A DNA stretch of 64,000 nucleotides from positions 1 through 64,000 of the forward strand of contig JAGWFS010000008.1 of NCBI GenBank assembly GCA_028867785.1, in the 5' to 3' direction. Every line of letters begins with the position of its first letter. Position 1 is the stretch's first letter. The stretch comes from Nitrososphaerota archaeon (lineage in GTDB: Archaea > Thermoproteota > Nitrososphaeria > Nitrososphaerales > Nitrosopumilaceae). The position numbers and the translations under genes are program-made. Of the stretch, positions 48,597 to 56,614 are shown piece by piece. Below the pieces are notes generated by a model. That model was not told where the DNA came from, did no database searches, and saw only the letters and a program-made list of their open reading frames with translations.

Positions 48597-49733
48597 CTAC
48601 TGGATCTCCACAGAGCTTGAGACTTCATCAGTTAGCGGTGTACCGTTGTTGCTTGGCCAGTCCGAGAAAGCATCTCCATAGATGTTGGCAGTACCTACTA
48701 CCGCATTCTGCGGAATGTAGAATGACACTATCATCTGGGACTCTCCTGCGCCAAGGTTTGTCTTGACAGATCCTACGCCAAGACTTACAGAGTTTGCATC
48801 AAAGAGGTCGGTTGTAATCAGTGCCGTCTGGTTGGAGTCTGTAGAGACAGTTATCTTTGCATATCCTGTTGAGCCTCTGCTAAATGAGGAGACCGGATTA
48901 CCGTTCTGATCGGTTGCTTCCACTGATACTATAGTAAAGTGTGGGATGGTCCCTTCGATGGAAAACTGTGCTGTGCCTTTGTATGTCATGCCTCCCGCGT
49001 CCGCAGTTGCAGTCACATCGTAGGTTCCATCGATATAGCTGTCAGGGATCTTGAACTGCACTTGTGCAACTCCATTCTGATCGGTCTGCACTGCTCGTGA
49101 CAGTATCACGGTCCCATTTGGATCAGATGCTGTAATGCCAATGTCGTTTCCTTGACCATAGCTACCAAATGTTGCACTGATTGTTGCGGTATCCCCATGA
49201 TGGTACGATGACTGATCTGTTGTGACCGACAGAGTTGACTTTGCAGTACCTATCTGTAGGTTGATCACATCCCCAATAGGCCCTATCCAATGCTGCTGGT
49301 CGTAGGGAAGACCTATTCCAAGTATGGTAACTTGAACGTTGACAGGATCGTCGGTCGTAAGTGGTGGTGTGTTGTGCTGTGTCATTCCCTTGTTGAGGAA
49401 TACGTGTGGCAGTGAGAATATCTGGTTTCCGTCTTGTTCTGCTGTTATTGAATAGTGCATTTCATCTATCTCTGTCCCGTTAGAATAGGTAAAGTACAGC
49501 ACCATCGGCAGAGACTGGTTTGCAGTTGGAGTCTTGGATGCAATATTGACAACCACAGAGCCATCGGTTGATGTTCCATTGACGTATACATCGCCTGAAT
49601 TGTCTGTATTGTTGGTACCGGAATCGTCTGCAAATGCCATAAATGATAACGAGCCTGTGTTCATCAGGACAGGTGACATAGACAGCATTGCAGAGACTGC
49701 GATTGCAAATACCAATGTTGTATTTTTTGTCAT
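48597..49733 (-). CDS. Secreted protein with Ig-like repeats
   Basis: 378 residues. Signal peptide (MTKNTTLVFAIAVSAMLSMS, cleavage around AFADD, residue 36). After a Thr/Asn-rich linker come three beta-sandwich units; the second has the MG2-like YHHGDTATISATFGSYGQGN and ITASDPNGTVILSRAVQTDQ, close to the domain of the downstream 48109 protein, and the third IVSVEATDQNGNPVSSFSRG. No membrane anchor of its own, so it may bind the PEF-signal partner encoded next. Probably a cell-envelope component. Upstream AT-rich region with AATAAAAG and a T-rich tract. Confidence 0.72.
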   Translation of the reverse strand: MTKNTTLVFAIAVSAMLSMSPVLMNTGSLSFMAFADDSGTNNTDNSGDVYVNGTSTDGSVVVNIASKTPTANQSLPMVLYFTYSNGTEIDEMHYSITAEQDGNQIFSLPHVFLNKGMTQHNTPPLTTDDPVNVQVTILGIGLPYDQQHWIGPIGDVINLQIGTAKSTLSVTTDQSSYHHGDTATISATFGSYGQGNDIGITASDPNGTVILSRAVQTDQNGVAQVQFKIPDSYIDGTYDVTATADAGGMTYKGTAQFSIEGTIPHFTIVSVEATDQNGNPVSSFSRGSTGYAKITVSTDSNQTALITTDLFDANSVSLGVGSVKTNLGAGESQMIVSFYIPQNAVVGTANIYGDAFSDWPSNNGTPLTDEVSSSVEIQ

Positions 49734-49860
49734 TGATGGCTTGTAATGAAATTTTGAATAAAAGACGTTTGGAAAAAAGTTCTATTGTAAAATTATTTTT
49801 AGAGAATTTTATGCTGAACAATTTTCCAAATTACTTTTTATTTTTGAATATCTTGTTATA

Positions 49861-50595
49861 ATGATGCGAGCAAAAAATATAGTTTCAATTTCACTTGTGT
49901 TACTTGTAGTAATTTCAGTCATCTTGTATGCAAACACTGCATTTGCACAAACAATGTCGTCTCAATTATTGACTACAGATTATGCAAAACAGAAGATTTT
50001 CAAGTCAGACACTGTTGTCATATATCCAATATTTACACAGGCAGCCTATGGAATCAATGGCTTTTACTTTTATTATTCAAAACTCTGCAACACTAAGTGT
50101 CTAACTGTTCCCATACCGACAGAGAAATTTCCTGCATATGTTTCCTCTGAGCAAGCCTATCTTAGATTAATGTCCCGTAGTTTCGATGTTTTGACGGACA
50201 TTGATGTGGACAAAAATCCTGGTATCATAAAAGTCTACAAGAATGTGATTGTATTACACAACGAGTATGTCACAAAAAAAGAGTTTGAAGCAATAACAAG
50301 TCATTCAAATGTAATCTATCTATATCCAAATGCCCTGTACACACAGGTTAAGGTAGATTATGGTACGGGCCAGGTTCAACTAGTGAGAGGACACGAGTAT
50401 CCGTTGCCAACTATTTCAAATGGATTTGGATGGAAGTTTGACAATTCAAGATATGAATACAATATTCAGTGTTCCAATTCGAACTTTTATAGGATAGCAA
50501 ACGGCTGGATGTTAAACTGTTATCCAGAACTGGTAATCTCTAACAACACGGGTTTGATGGATTCTCTAGAAGAAATGGTTTCATTAAAAGCCTGA
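49861..50595 (+). CDS. Conserved secreted Nitrososphaerota protein, 244 aa
   Basis: Signal peptide (MMRAKNIVSISLVLLVVISV, cleavage after NTAFAQ, residue 30). The core KNVIVLHNEYVTKKEFEAIT then SNVIYLYPNALYTQVKVDYG is a strongly patterned block I associate with a conserved exported protein of ammonia-oxidising archaea; its fold looks like a Rossmann/GATase-type sandwich. Four cysteines (LCNTKC, IQCSNS, LNCYPE) may form disulfides. Function unknown. Box A CTTTTTATTTTT is 27-38 bases before the ATG. Convergent overlap of 12 bases with the next surface gene. Confidence 0.65.
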   Translation: MMRAKNIVSISLVLLVVISVILYANTAFAQTMSSQLLTTDYAKQKIFKSDTVVIYPIFTQAAYGINGFYFYYSKLCNTKCLTVPIPTEKFPAYVSSEQAYLRLMSRSFDVLTDIDVDKNPGIIKVYKNVIVLHNEYVTKKEFEAITSHSNVIYLYPNALYTQVKVDYGTGQVQLVRGHEYPLPTISNGFGWKFDNSRYEYNIQCSNSNFYRIANGWMLNCYPELVISNNTGLMDSLEEMVSLKA

Positions 50596-51486
50596 TTTTC
50601 GCCTAGAGTATATTTGTATCAACGAAATTAACAAGATCAGGGAAGCAGCAAGAATCACAGGAGTCGAGAAAAACTCCGGTACAGTGGTCGTACCGATTAT
50701 CTCGACAGTACCGCTTGAGGAAGGATCTATTCTCATCCATGAATCCGTTGCATTTTGATAATAATACTTGATATGAGTCGCGTTACCGTTCAGAGTGACT
50801 GCATACTGGTCACCAAGCAAACTTTTTGGCAAAATTACTAGAATTGGCGCATCTTTATCTAGCGTGAAGCTTAGATTATTTACTTTATGGTCATAGTTGA
50901 AATTTTCGATTTTTGACGCAGTGATTACAGCCACACTGTAGCTTGTCCCATTCCATTTTGTTGTAAAGACATGCTCGCTGACAGTTCTTGTAACATAGCT
51001 TAATGAAACCTGACCCGAAGGCAATGAAACAGTATCTCCGGAAATATCATTTGGAATATTGTTGACTGAAACTATTTCCGATGCGGGTGGAAGAACAAGA
51101 GTGGAATTGATATCTACACTATTATAGTTGACAGTTGAAACTCCTGAACTTTTAGTTACTATGTTGGCATCGTAAGTAAGAGTTACATGGGATGCGCCAA
51201 GTGTATCGATTGTTACTGTATTTCCCTCATGGGATGTTGCAAGTACTACATTGTGTTCATCAACTGCCAGAACATGAGATATCTCAGGCGAGATGGCCTG
51301 GATTGTAATAGTTGATATCGTAGTCCTTGTGTTTATCTGCTCAGTTACTCTTGCCTTGTCTTGAAGGATGGAAACAATCATGTCTAGTTCTTTGTATTCT
51401 GCATGTGCTGAATGGTTTAATGGTTGTAAGGCAATCAAAAGAAATGTCAGCAGTATGCCCCCGATTAGTTTACGGCCTCTGCTCAT
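50584..51486 (-). CDS. Surface protein with PEF-type C-terminal sorting signal
   Basis: 300 residues. Signal peptide (MSRGRKLIGGILLTFLLIAL, cleavage after SAHA, residue 29). The mature domain is beta-rich and contains several repeats of ISHVLAVDEHNVVLATSHEG/SLPSGQVSLSYVTRTVSEHV type. The end reads TTTVPEFFSTPVILAASLIL, then more hydrophobic residues and YSRRKSGF: PEF motif, helix, basic tail. Its upstream region carries the same GAATT(T)AGGAACGAA element as the 52066 gene. A co-regulated envelope protein (inference). Confidence 0.72.
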   Translation of the reverse strand: MSRGRKLIGGILLTFLLIALQPLNHSAHAEYKELDMIVSILQDKARVTEQINTRTTISTITIQAISPEISHVLAVDEHNVVLATSHEGNTVTIDTLGASHVTLTYDANIVTKSSGVSTVNYNSVDINSTLVLPPASEIVSVNNIPNDISGDTVSLPSGQVSLSYVTRTVSEHVFTTKWNGTSYSVAVITASKIENFNYDHKVNNLSFTLDKDAPILVILPKSLLGDQYAVTLNGNATHIKYYYQNATDSWMRIDPSSSGTVEIIGTTTVPEFFSTPVILAASLILLISLIQIYSRRKSGF

Positions 51487-51518
51487 CCACTACTAATAAA
51501 ACCAGAAATTCTTAAGGG

Positions 51519-51533
51519 TTCGTTCCTAAATTC
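51519..51533 (-). promoter_or_regulatory. Shared AGGAACGAA upstream element
   Basis: On the minus strand GAATTTAGGAACGAA, 33-47 bases upstream of the 50584-51486 gene. A near-identical GAATTAGGAACGAA is at 53571-53584, upstream of the 52066-53517 gene. Confidence 0.5.
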
Positions 51534-51541
51534 GTAACGGG

Positions 51542-51826
51542 CTAGGAAGTAAAAAGACCTAAGGTTGAAAGTACTGATTCAAATTCTTCGTATTTTGAAA
51601 GATATGACATGCCTTTCTCTGTCAGTACATAGGCCTTGTTCTCGCTGTAGATTTGTACCACTTTTATGAGACCTGAATGGAGCAACCTGCCTATAAATCC
51701 CTGATATGTCTTGTAAGACAGGTTTGCCTTGGTAAGTAGTCTTGATGCGTTTGCACCCTCCATGCCATGTTCATGGACCACTTCCAAGATATCGCCGATG
51801 ATTTGAAGGGTGTTTCTGTATGCCAT
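51542..51826 (-). CDS. Winged-helix regulator, 94 aa
   Basis: MAYRNTLQIIGDILEVVHEH, then GANASRLLTKANLSYKTYQG and FIGRLLHSGLIKVVQIYSEN followed by KAYVLTEKGMSYLSKY. This is a compact winged helix with the recognition helix SYKTYQGFIGRLLHSGLI and the wing KAYVLTEKG, a form common in archaea. Its promoter contains TCGAAATCCTTCCTTATCTA, almost the same as the promoter of the 52066 gene, and both lie near TTCGA palindromes. The likely regulator of the surrounding surface genes, perhaps also of itself. Confidence 0.8.
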   Translation of the reverse strand: MAYRNTLQIIGDILEVVHEHGMEGANASRLLTKANLSYKTYQGFIGRLLHSGLIKVVQIYSENKAYVLTEKGMSYLSKYEEFESVLSTLGLFTS

Positions 51827-51850
51827 CCTAGGGATATGTTATTTCACTAA

Positions 51851-51871
51851 TTAGATAAGGAAGGATTTCGA
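51851..51871 (-). promoter_or_regulatory. Promoter of the winged-helix gene, shared element
   Basis: On the minus strand TCGAAATCCTTCCTTATCTA, 25-45 bases upstream of the ATG (51826). The CTTATCTA part is in box A position. The 52066 gene has TCGAAATCCTTGCTTATATA at 53559-53540 at the same relative position. Confidence 0.6.
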
Positions 51872-51921
51872 GCATTGCCTGAAACTCTTTCGAAATGATA
51901 GATTTTTGTGCTTGATTTTCA

Positions 51922-51937
51922 GTTCGAAAGGTCGAAC
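51922..51937. promoter_or_regulatory. Palindrome GTTCGA-N4-TCGAAC
   Basis: GTTCGAAAGGTCGAAC, arms of six with a four-base spacer, about 100 bases upstream of the winged-helix gene. Its partner GGTTCGAACTATCGAACC is at 53597-53614, on the other side of the 52066 gene. Confidence 0.5.
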
Positions 51938-52065
51938 CAAAGGTTTTGGACCAAAAATAACTATTTTTCAATTTTCAAATTTGCAAATAGCATTTCCCTG
52001 CTTCAATATTGTAAAGAATAGGAAACGTAGGATTTGAATCGTATCAACTATTCAGGTATTGATTT

Positions 52066-53517
52066 TTAGCTGGTCGAATTATCGTTGGTAGGATATGTAC
52101 TGTTTGATTGATCTGTGCTATTTGTTGAATTGTTGGTTGATTCAGTAGCATTAGTCATATTGTCGCTCGACTGTGGTTGACTGTTGCTAGTACTATTGGT
52201 CGAATTGGAGCTTTGAATCGGATTGCCTGACTGTTGGTTAGAACCATTCAAGGTATCGCTCATACCATTTAAGATATTTTCTGCGTTGGAAAGGCTATCC
52301 CTTGCTGATTTTAAATCATCTGCGGATGTAGCGTTGATTACCGTAGAATATGCACTGTCAAATAGCTGGTTTGCCTGTTCGATATCATCCATAGAAACGG
52401 AGCCATTTTCTATCTGGGCCTTATTCTGGAGCATTTGTGAGGTATTTCTATCAGTGTTAATTTCTTGCACTACTGGTGCTGCACCATTTACCACATCATT
52501 CATACTTGATAGTAGAGAATATTCTTGGTCCAGTTCAGATGCCGCATCGTCGGTTTGACCGTTTATCATCTTTTGTTTTATGTCAGCAAGCATCTGAGAG
52601 AGAAGTGTAAGCCCTGTGAATTGCAAATTGTGCTGTGCCGCTAGACCTTGCAACACATTTATCTTGTGTTCTATATTTGATGATTCTTTATCAAAATTAA
52701 CCAAGATCTGATTGTCATACTGATCTGTGGCGTTCTGAAGTTGACTTGATTGGTTTGTGGCGTCTATTATTTGACTTGTGGTCTTGGAAGCCTCCAGTCT
52801 GTCAAGTTCAGTTTGAAGTGCATTTATCGTAGATTGGTCAAGGGCAGAAGATTTGGCATTTTCTATCATTTGTAAGAGAACGTTCTCGCTGGTATTGCGG
52901 AACGTACTTGCTCTAGAATTAACGGCTGCTTGTGCCTGATCTTGTAATTGTTGATATATCTTATCAAGCAAGCCTTGAGCAATGAAAATTTGCTGCTTTG
53001 CAGATTGGAAATCGCCACTTGCAATGGCTGTATTTGCCGCATTTATTGCATCTTCATACCCTTTGAAGACGGAGTCAGGCATTCTATTTGCCTCTACAAG
53101 TTCCCAAATCTGCGCCTCGCTGTTTTGAGAATCTTCAATGTTTTGTACTAGTGTGGATGTCTGATTTACCTCACTTGTGGCATTACCTTGGTTCTCAACC
53201 ATCTGTATTGTATTTGTGAACAGATTCATTGCCTTTAGTGCGTGTATCTTTGACTCTTGAAAATTGGTATTTGCTAGGCTCAAAGCAGTTTGGTACTCTG
53301 CAAGACCTTGAGAATAGGTGGAATTAGCAGAATCTGGCACCTTCATACCAGCATTTTGAGTTTCGACAATCTTCTGGTCTGCGGCTGATTTTGACTGATT
53401 AAGAACCAGTTCTAGAGTAGAACTTCCACCGTCGGTAGCAAGTACGCTAATGTTATCAAATAAGCTCGAACCCAAAAACAGTGATACAGTTAGTATGGCC
53501 AGTATTCTTTTTTCCAT
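52066..53517 (-). CDS. Large secreted coiled-coil protein with glycosylatable tail
   Basis: 483 residues. Signal peptide (MEKRILAILTVSLFLGSSLF, cleavage near LATDG, residue 28). Residues 35-420 are almost wholly helical with repeated AxxxA and QAxxx patterns (YQTALSLANTNFQESKIHAL, ANTAIASGDFQSAKQQIFIA, ASELDQEYSLLSSMNDVVNG), i.e. helical hairpins resembling TPR-like or DUF-type stalks. The last 55 residues are Ser/Asn/Thr/Gln repeats (NSTNSTSNSQPQSSDNMTNA) with many N-x-S/T sites, likely heavily glycosylated. No anchor. Leaderless start: box A TTATATAGG is 22-30 bases upstream. Shares promoter elements with the winged-helix gene. Confidence 0.75.
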   Translation of the reverse strand: MEKRILAILTVSLFLGSSLFDNISVLATDGGSSTLELVLNQSKSAADQKIVETQNAGMKVPDSANSTYSQGLAEYQTALSLANTNFQESKIHALKAMNLFTNTIQMVENQGNATSEVNQTSTLVQNIEDSQNSEAQIWELVEANRMPDSVFKGYEDAINAANTAIASGDFQSAKQQIFIAQGLLDKIYQQLQDQAQAAVNSRASTFRNTSENVLLQMIENAKSSALDQSTINALQTELDRLEASKTTSQIIDATNQSSQLQNATDQYDNQILVNFDKESSNIEHKINVLQGLAAQHNLQFTGLTLLSQMLADIKQKMINGQTDDAASELDQEYSLLSSMNDVVNGAAPVVQEINTDRNTSQMLQNKAQIENGSVSMDDIEQANQLFDSAYSTVINATSADDLKSARDSLSNAENILNGMSDTLNGSNQQSGNPIQSSNSTNSTSNSQPQSSDNMTNATESTNNSTNSTDQSNSTYPTNDNSTS

Positions 53518-53539
53518 GCTTTTGCCTTTTCTTACAACC

Positions 53540-53614
53540 TATATAAGCAAGGATTTCGAACATCTCGATTTTCGTTCCTAATTCAGATATGGGTTTGGTT
53601 CGAACTATCGAACC
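53540..53614 (-). promoter_or_regulatory. Promoter of the coiled-coil surface gene
   Basis: In minus-strand order: palindrome GGTTCGATAGTTCGAACC (53614-53597), GAATTAGGAACGAA (53584-53571), then TCGAAATCCTTGCTTATATA (53559-53540) ending in the box A. It combines the three elements that occur separately near 51486, 51826 and 51922. Confidence 0.6.
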
Positions 53615-53622
53615 ACGAAATT

Positions 53623-54741
53623 CTACTTGTCTTGGGTAATCTCTTCTTTCAGTTTGGCATGCCTTTGTAAGGAAAGGATGCCGGAGGACTGAAACGTGTC
53701 GAGTTTCTCAATGGATTTTTGGAATATGTATGCAGAAAGTTCCTTTGTATAGACATCATCTACTTGATCGGTTTTAATGGGTTTTATCTCTACTCGCTCC
53801 AGTACTTTCTCATTTGATTCTGTCTTGGATTGGACGGAAACTCCTCGTCTGCGCTTTCTGAAGATAATAATTCCCACAGTGCTACCTACGATAATGGCCC
53901 CAGTAACTATGATTGGACTATAATCTGTCTTCCATACGGCAGTAAACACTCTTGGAGAGTTCACTACTATATCAATTGAATTTGAAGAATTCTCAATTCC
54001 TTGCCATCCTTCAAAGGTATGTCCTACTGGAAAGTCTTGGGTTGGCTTGACAGATATTGTCGCCGTAGTTCCTGAATCATACCACCCAGTCCCCTCTATG
54101 TGACCAAACTCGGAAATTACGTTGACATAGTATTGCGGATTATAGATAAAATCTATCGAGTGCGGTCCTGACACGTGTATCGGAGTGGTAGTAAAGGTGC
54201 CATTATCTTGCGTTGTAATTTGACTTGACGAACCATCGTCAACTGACCAGCCTTCAAGTTGCTCCCTATAATGTTGGCCCAGTTCCATTGTATAAGGAGT
54301 TGATATTTTGATATCAGAACCCTCATCAAACCAGTTATCGCTTGTTGGCGATGTCGGGTTAAAGATCGCACCACTTGTTCCATTTACCTCGATTGGATAC
54401 TGTGGAACTGCAATAAACGCTATAGAGTGGCTTGTATCTGTAGGAACATCAAGTGTAAAGTTTCCTCTTGAAACCCTATCTATAGGCTGGTAAGGTCCAT
54501 TATCCATTGAATAAGACTGTAGGTTGAATCTGCTATTCTGGTCTCTTACCCATGAATAACTCTGTGACAGAGTGTATGTCTCTTGTGGATTTAATGATAT
54601 AGTATATGGTTGATCCGTATCATTTGCAAAGCTCACCTTTATAGCAATCTCGTTTTTGGATGTAGTTTGACCATAAGAGTGGATCGGCAGAAGTAGGATG
54701 ACAGATACAGAAAGGAATAACAGAAATAATATCGGTTTCAA
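53623..54741 (-). CDS. Surface protein with InlB-like repeats and one membrane anchor
   Basis: 372 residues. Signal peptide (MKPILFLLFLSVSVILLLPI, cleavage after SYGQ). Extracellular part has two or three B-repeat-like units: NWFDEGSDIKISTPYTMELG then REQLEGWSVDDGSSSQITTQ, and GWYDSGTTATISVKPTQDFP then GHTFEGWQGIENSSNSIDIV (pattern W-Y/F-x-x-G-x-x-x-x-I ... F-x-G-W). A membrane helix (SPIIVTGAIIVGSTVGIIIF) is followed by RKRRRG and an 80-residue charged cytoplasmic tail ending in helices. So the protein spans the membrane and could report an outside signal inward, possibly to the helical protein encoded 1 base upstream. Confidence 0.75.
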   Translation of the reverse strand: MKPILFLLFLSVSVILLLPIHSYGQTTSKNEIAIKVSFANDTDQPYTISLNPQETYTLSQSYSWVRDQNSRFNLQSYSMDNGPYQPIDRVSRGNFTLDVPTDTSHSIAFIAVPQYPIEVNGTSGAIFNPTSPTSDNWFDEGSDIKISTPYTMELGQHYREQLEGWSVDDGSSSQITTQDNGTFTTTPIHVSGPHSIDFIYNPQYYVNVISEFGHIEGTGWYDSGTTATISVKPTQDFPVGHTFEGWQGIENSSNSIDIVVNSPRVFTAVWKTDYSPIIVTGAIIVGSTVGIIIFRKRRRGVSVQSKTESNEKVLERVEIKPIKTDQVDDVYTKELSAYIFQKSIEKLDTFQSSGILSLQRHAKLKEEITQDK

Positions 54742-54742
54742 C

Positions 54743-55366
54743 TTATTCCCCTATCACGTCTTCTAATTCGGCATACTTGGCTTCTATCTTTTTTGTAAAA
54801 CGGCTTAGGTTCTCGTTCATGGTATGCAATAAGATCTCGTAGGATCCTTTTGGTAATTTGCCAGCATCATAGTCAGAGTTGATCTTCTTTAATGCCTGAG
54901 ATAGTCCCTCTTTTTTTGCTTGGAGGATAAAGTATTCGTCTGGTATGGGCCACGTAGATCTCGGCAGCTCAAGAATATTTCCAACTGGTTCGCCAGTATC
55001 TCCTCTGAAGCTCTCAATCTTCCTTGTTTTCTGAAATCTGTATCCTGTCAGGATATATCGCACATCATTTGGTGCATAACGTAATTTTTCCACTATGCCA
55101 CATTTTAGAAGTGTCTTCTCTATTGTGAGTCTAATGTTGTCTTGTTTGGCTTTGTCCGAAATGGAAAATATGTCCTGTGCTATCTCGCCAAGCTTTACCG
55201 GTCCCATCTTTTCTGAGGATAGTTTTGCAATGGAGAAGATAAGGCGGTTTGCCAGCATTTCCTGTGAGGAATTTTCGAGATACTTGAAACATTCTTCACG
55301 AATATTCCTTACTTTTGTAATCCTATTCATGAGATCTTCTTGACTTAACACCGTAGCATCAACCAA
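54743..55366 (-). CDS. Helical cytoplasmic protein with winged-helix-like part
   Basis: 207 residues, no signal. ECFKYLENSSQEMLANRLIF then KLGEIAQDIFSISDKAKQDN followed by KTLLKCGIVEKLRYAPNDVR and YILTGYRFQKTRK looks like a winged helix of Nitrososphaerota type with a C-terminal helical domain (SQALKKINSDYDAGKLPKGS and then SRFTKKIEAKYAELEDV). One base separates it from the InlB-like surface protein, whose cytoplasmic tail makes a functional pairing plausible (inference). Confidence 0.6.
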   Translation of the reverse strand: MVDATVLSQEDLMNRITKVRNIREECFKYLENSSQEMLANRLIFSIAKLSSEKMGPVKLGEIAQDIFSISDKAKQDNIRLTIEKTLLKCGIVEKLRYAPNDVRYILTGYRFQKTRKIESFRGDTGEPVGNILELPRSTWPIPDEYFILQAKKEGLSQALKKINSDYDAGKLPKGSYEILLHTMNENLSRFTKKIEAKYAELEDVIGE

Positions 55367-55443
55367 CGAGATATCATTCCATCACCTTTCCATATTGAAG
55401 ATGACTGGTTTTATTAATAGCTGTGATTGTTATGCCCAAAAAA

Positions 55444-55495
55444 TTGTCACACATATTTGTCATACCAAAATTGTCATTATCTAGGTATATAATAT
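55444..55495 (+). promoter_or_regulatory. Three TTGTCA repeats plus TATA box
   Basis: TTGTCA at 55444, 55457 and 55471 (start-to-start 13 and 14 bases), followed by a box A TATATAATA at 55487-55495. The gene's ATG at 55551 is about 60 bases downstream, so a leader of about 30 bases is expected. The repeats sit where an activator would bind. Confidence 0.5.
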
Positions 55496-55550
55496 CATTA
55501 TAGAACTTTTTTCCAAACATGTTTTATAGAAAATTTGCTGTATCTCATCG

Positions 55551-56252
55551 ATGAGGCAACCCAAAATCTTAAGCAATACAACTCAATTTGTGAGTACAAA
55601 GTTATCCATACCTCAGACCATCCACACTAAAGATTTTGCAATCTTGTGTCTTGCTGCAGTTGGCATAATAATCCTAGTAACAGAAGGAACAAATTTAGCT
55701 CTTGCCCAGTCCGAGCTGTTTCATGCACACTCCTTGACTGCCGATGAAATAAAGAACAATATTCTCGCACAAAAAATTCTAAGTGAGATCGAATTATTCA
55801 AGAAGCACGCATCGCAGATCCAACAAGATCAGATTAATACTGATGCCTATACGACTCAAGTTGATCAGAATCGCACTTTGGCTGCAACCCTAGAGCAAGA
55901 GGCATTGGTTGCGTTGGAAAATCAGAATGTACCCCACACATCAAAGGCATCATTTGCAAGTTTTGTATCTTCAATAAATGATACCACTGCCCAGAATATC
56001 TTCTGGGGGCAGTTTGATTACATGTCAGAAAAGGTTAACGAAGGAAATGCGGTCATGAAGCAAGTTCTTGACAATGGTGGTACATGGGAAGAGGCCATCC
56101 AAGCATTTTCAAAGTACGCGGCAATAACGCGAGCTGATATGGTACGAGTAAACGAGGACTTGAACATACAATATGGAGCAGCAGATCCTACCGTTCAGAG
56201 TAACTTTAATTCGAATGGAACACTGCCAGACAACTACATAAAACTACCCTAA
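55551..56252 (+). CDS. Membrane-anchored helical protein, 233 aa
   Basis: A 30-residue polar N-terminus is followed by a hydrophobic helix (FAILCLAAVGIIILVTEGTN) and a long, mostly helical, soluble part (DEIKNNILAQKILSEIELFK, QVDQNRTLAATLEQEALVAL, MSEKVNEGNAVMKQVLDNGG). It ends YIKLP without an anchor. The helix fits a signal anchor or a long signal peptide cut after LALAQ. No cysteines in the outside domain. Function unknown; the tandem TTGTCA elements upstream suggest specific control. Confidence 0.6.
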   Translation: MRQPKILSNTTQFVSTKLSIPQTIHTKDFAILCLAAVGIIILVTEGTNLALAQSELFHAHSLTADEIKNNILAQKILSEIELFKKHASQIQQDQINTDAYTTQVDQNRTLAATLEQEALVALENQNVPHTSKASFASFVSSINDTTAQNIFWGQFDYMSEKVNEGNAVMKQVLDNGGTWEEAIQAFSKYAAITRADMVRVNEDLNIQYGAADPTVQSNFNSNGTLPDNYIKLP

Positions 56253-56614
56253 CAGCACGTTCAATCATGAATTATCTTTTGAAAACCACTTGGCTATATT
56301 CTTCTTGCAGTTTTCATACTTGCGCTTGTGTGGTGTATGTCATCAGGTACAGTTGCTATATGGATCTCTTTCATACATCATGCGGATTCTGAACAAAATT
56401 AAAACGCGTTAATTTTGTTCATTGAAAACCGGTCTCCATGCATATGTCTATTTAAAAGAACAGTATCAACATGGATCAGGTTTTTGGGTCGGTTCGTCGC
56501 GGCTTCCTCACAGCGTGTGCTCAGACTGGAGCGGCAAAAATATTACCTCATTCCCTTCTATCTTTGGTCTTTGAATATTATTAAACTATCCTCCGGTCCG
56601 ATTAATTTTCTAAT
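56253..56614. other. Intergenic region with a perfect 12-bp inverted repeat
   Basis: No credible gene; the only strong structure is the hairpin at 56391-56420, listed separately. Confidence 0.4.
56391..56420. repeat. Perfect inverted repeat, 12-bp arms
   Basis: GAACAAAATTAA - AACGCG - TTAATTTTGTTC. Twelve perfect pairs with a six-base loop, no T-run after it. About 140 bases after the 55551 gene's stop. Could be an RNA hairpin that ends or stabilises the message, or a DNA operator; not decided. Confidence 0.55.
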
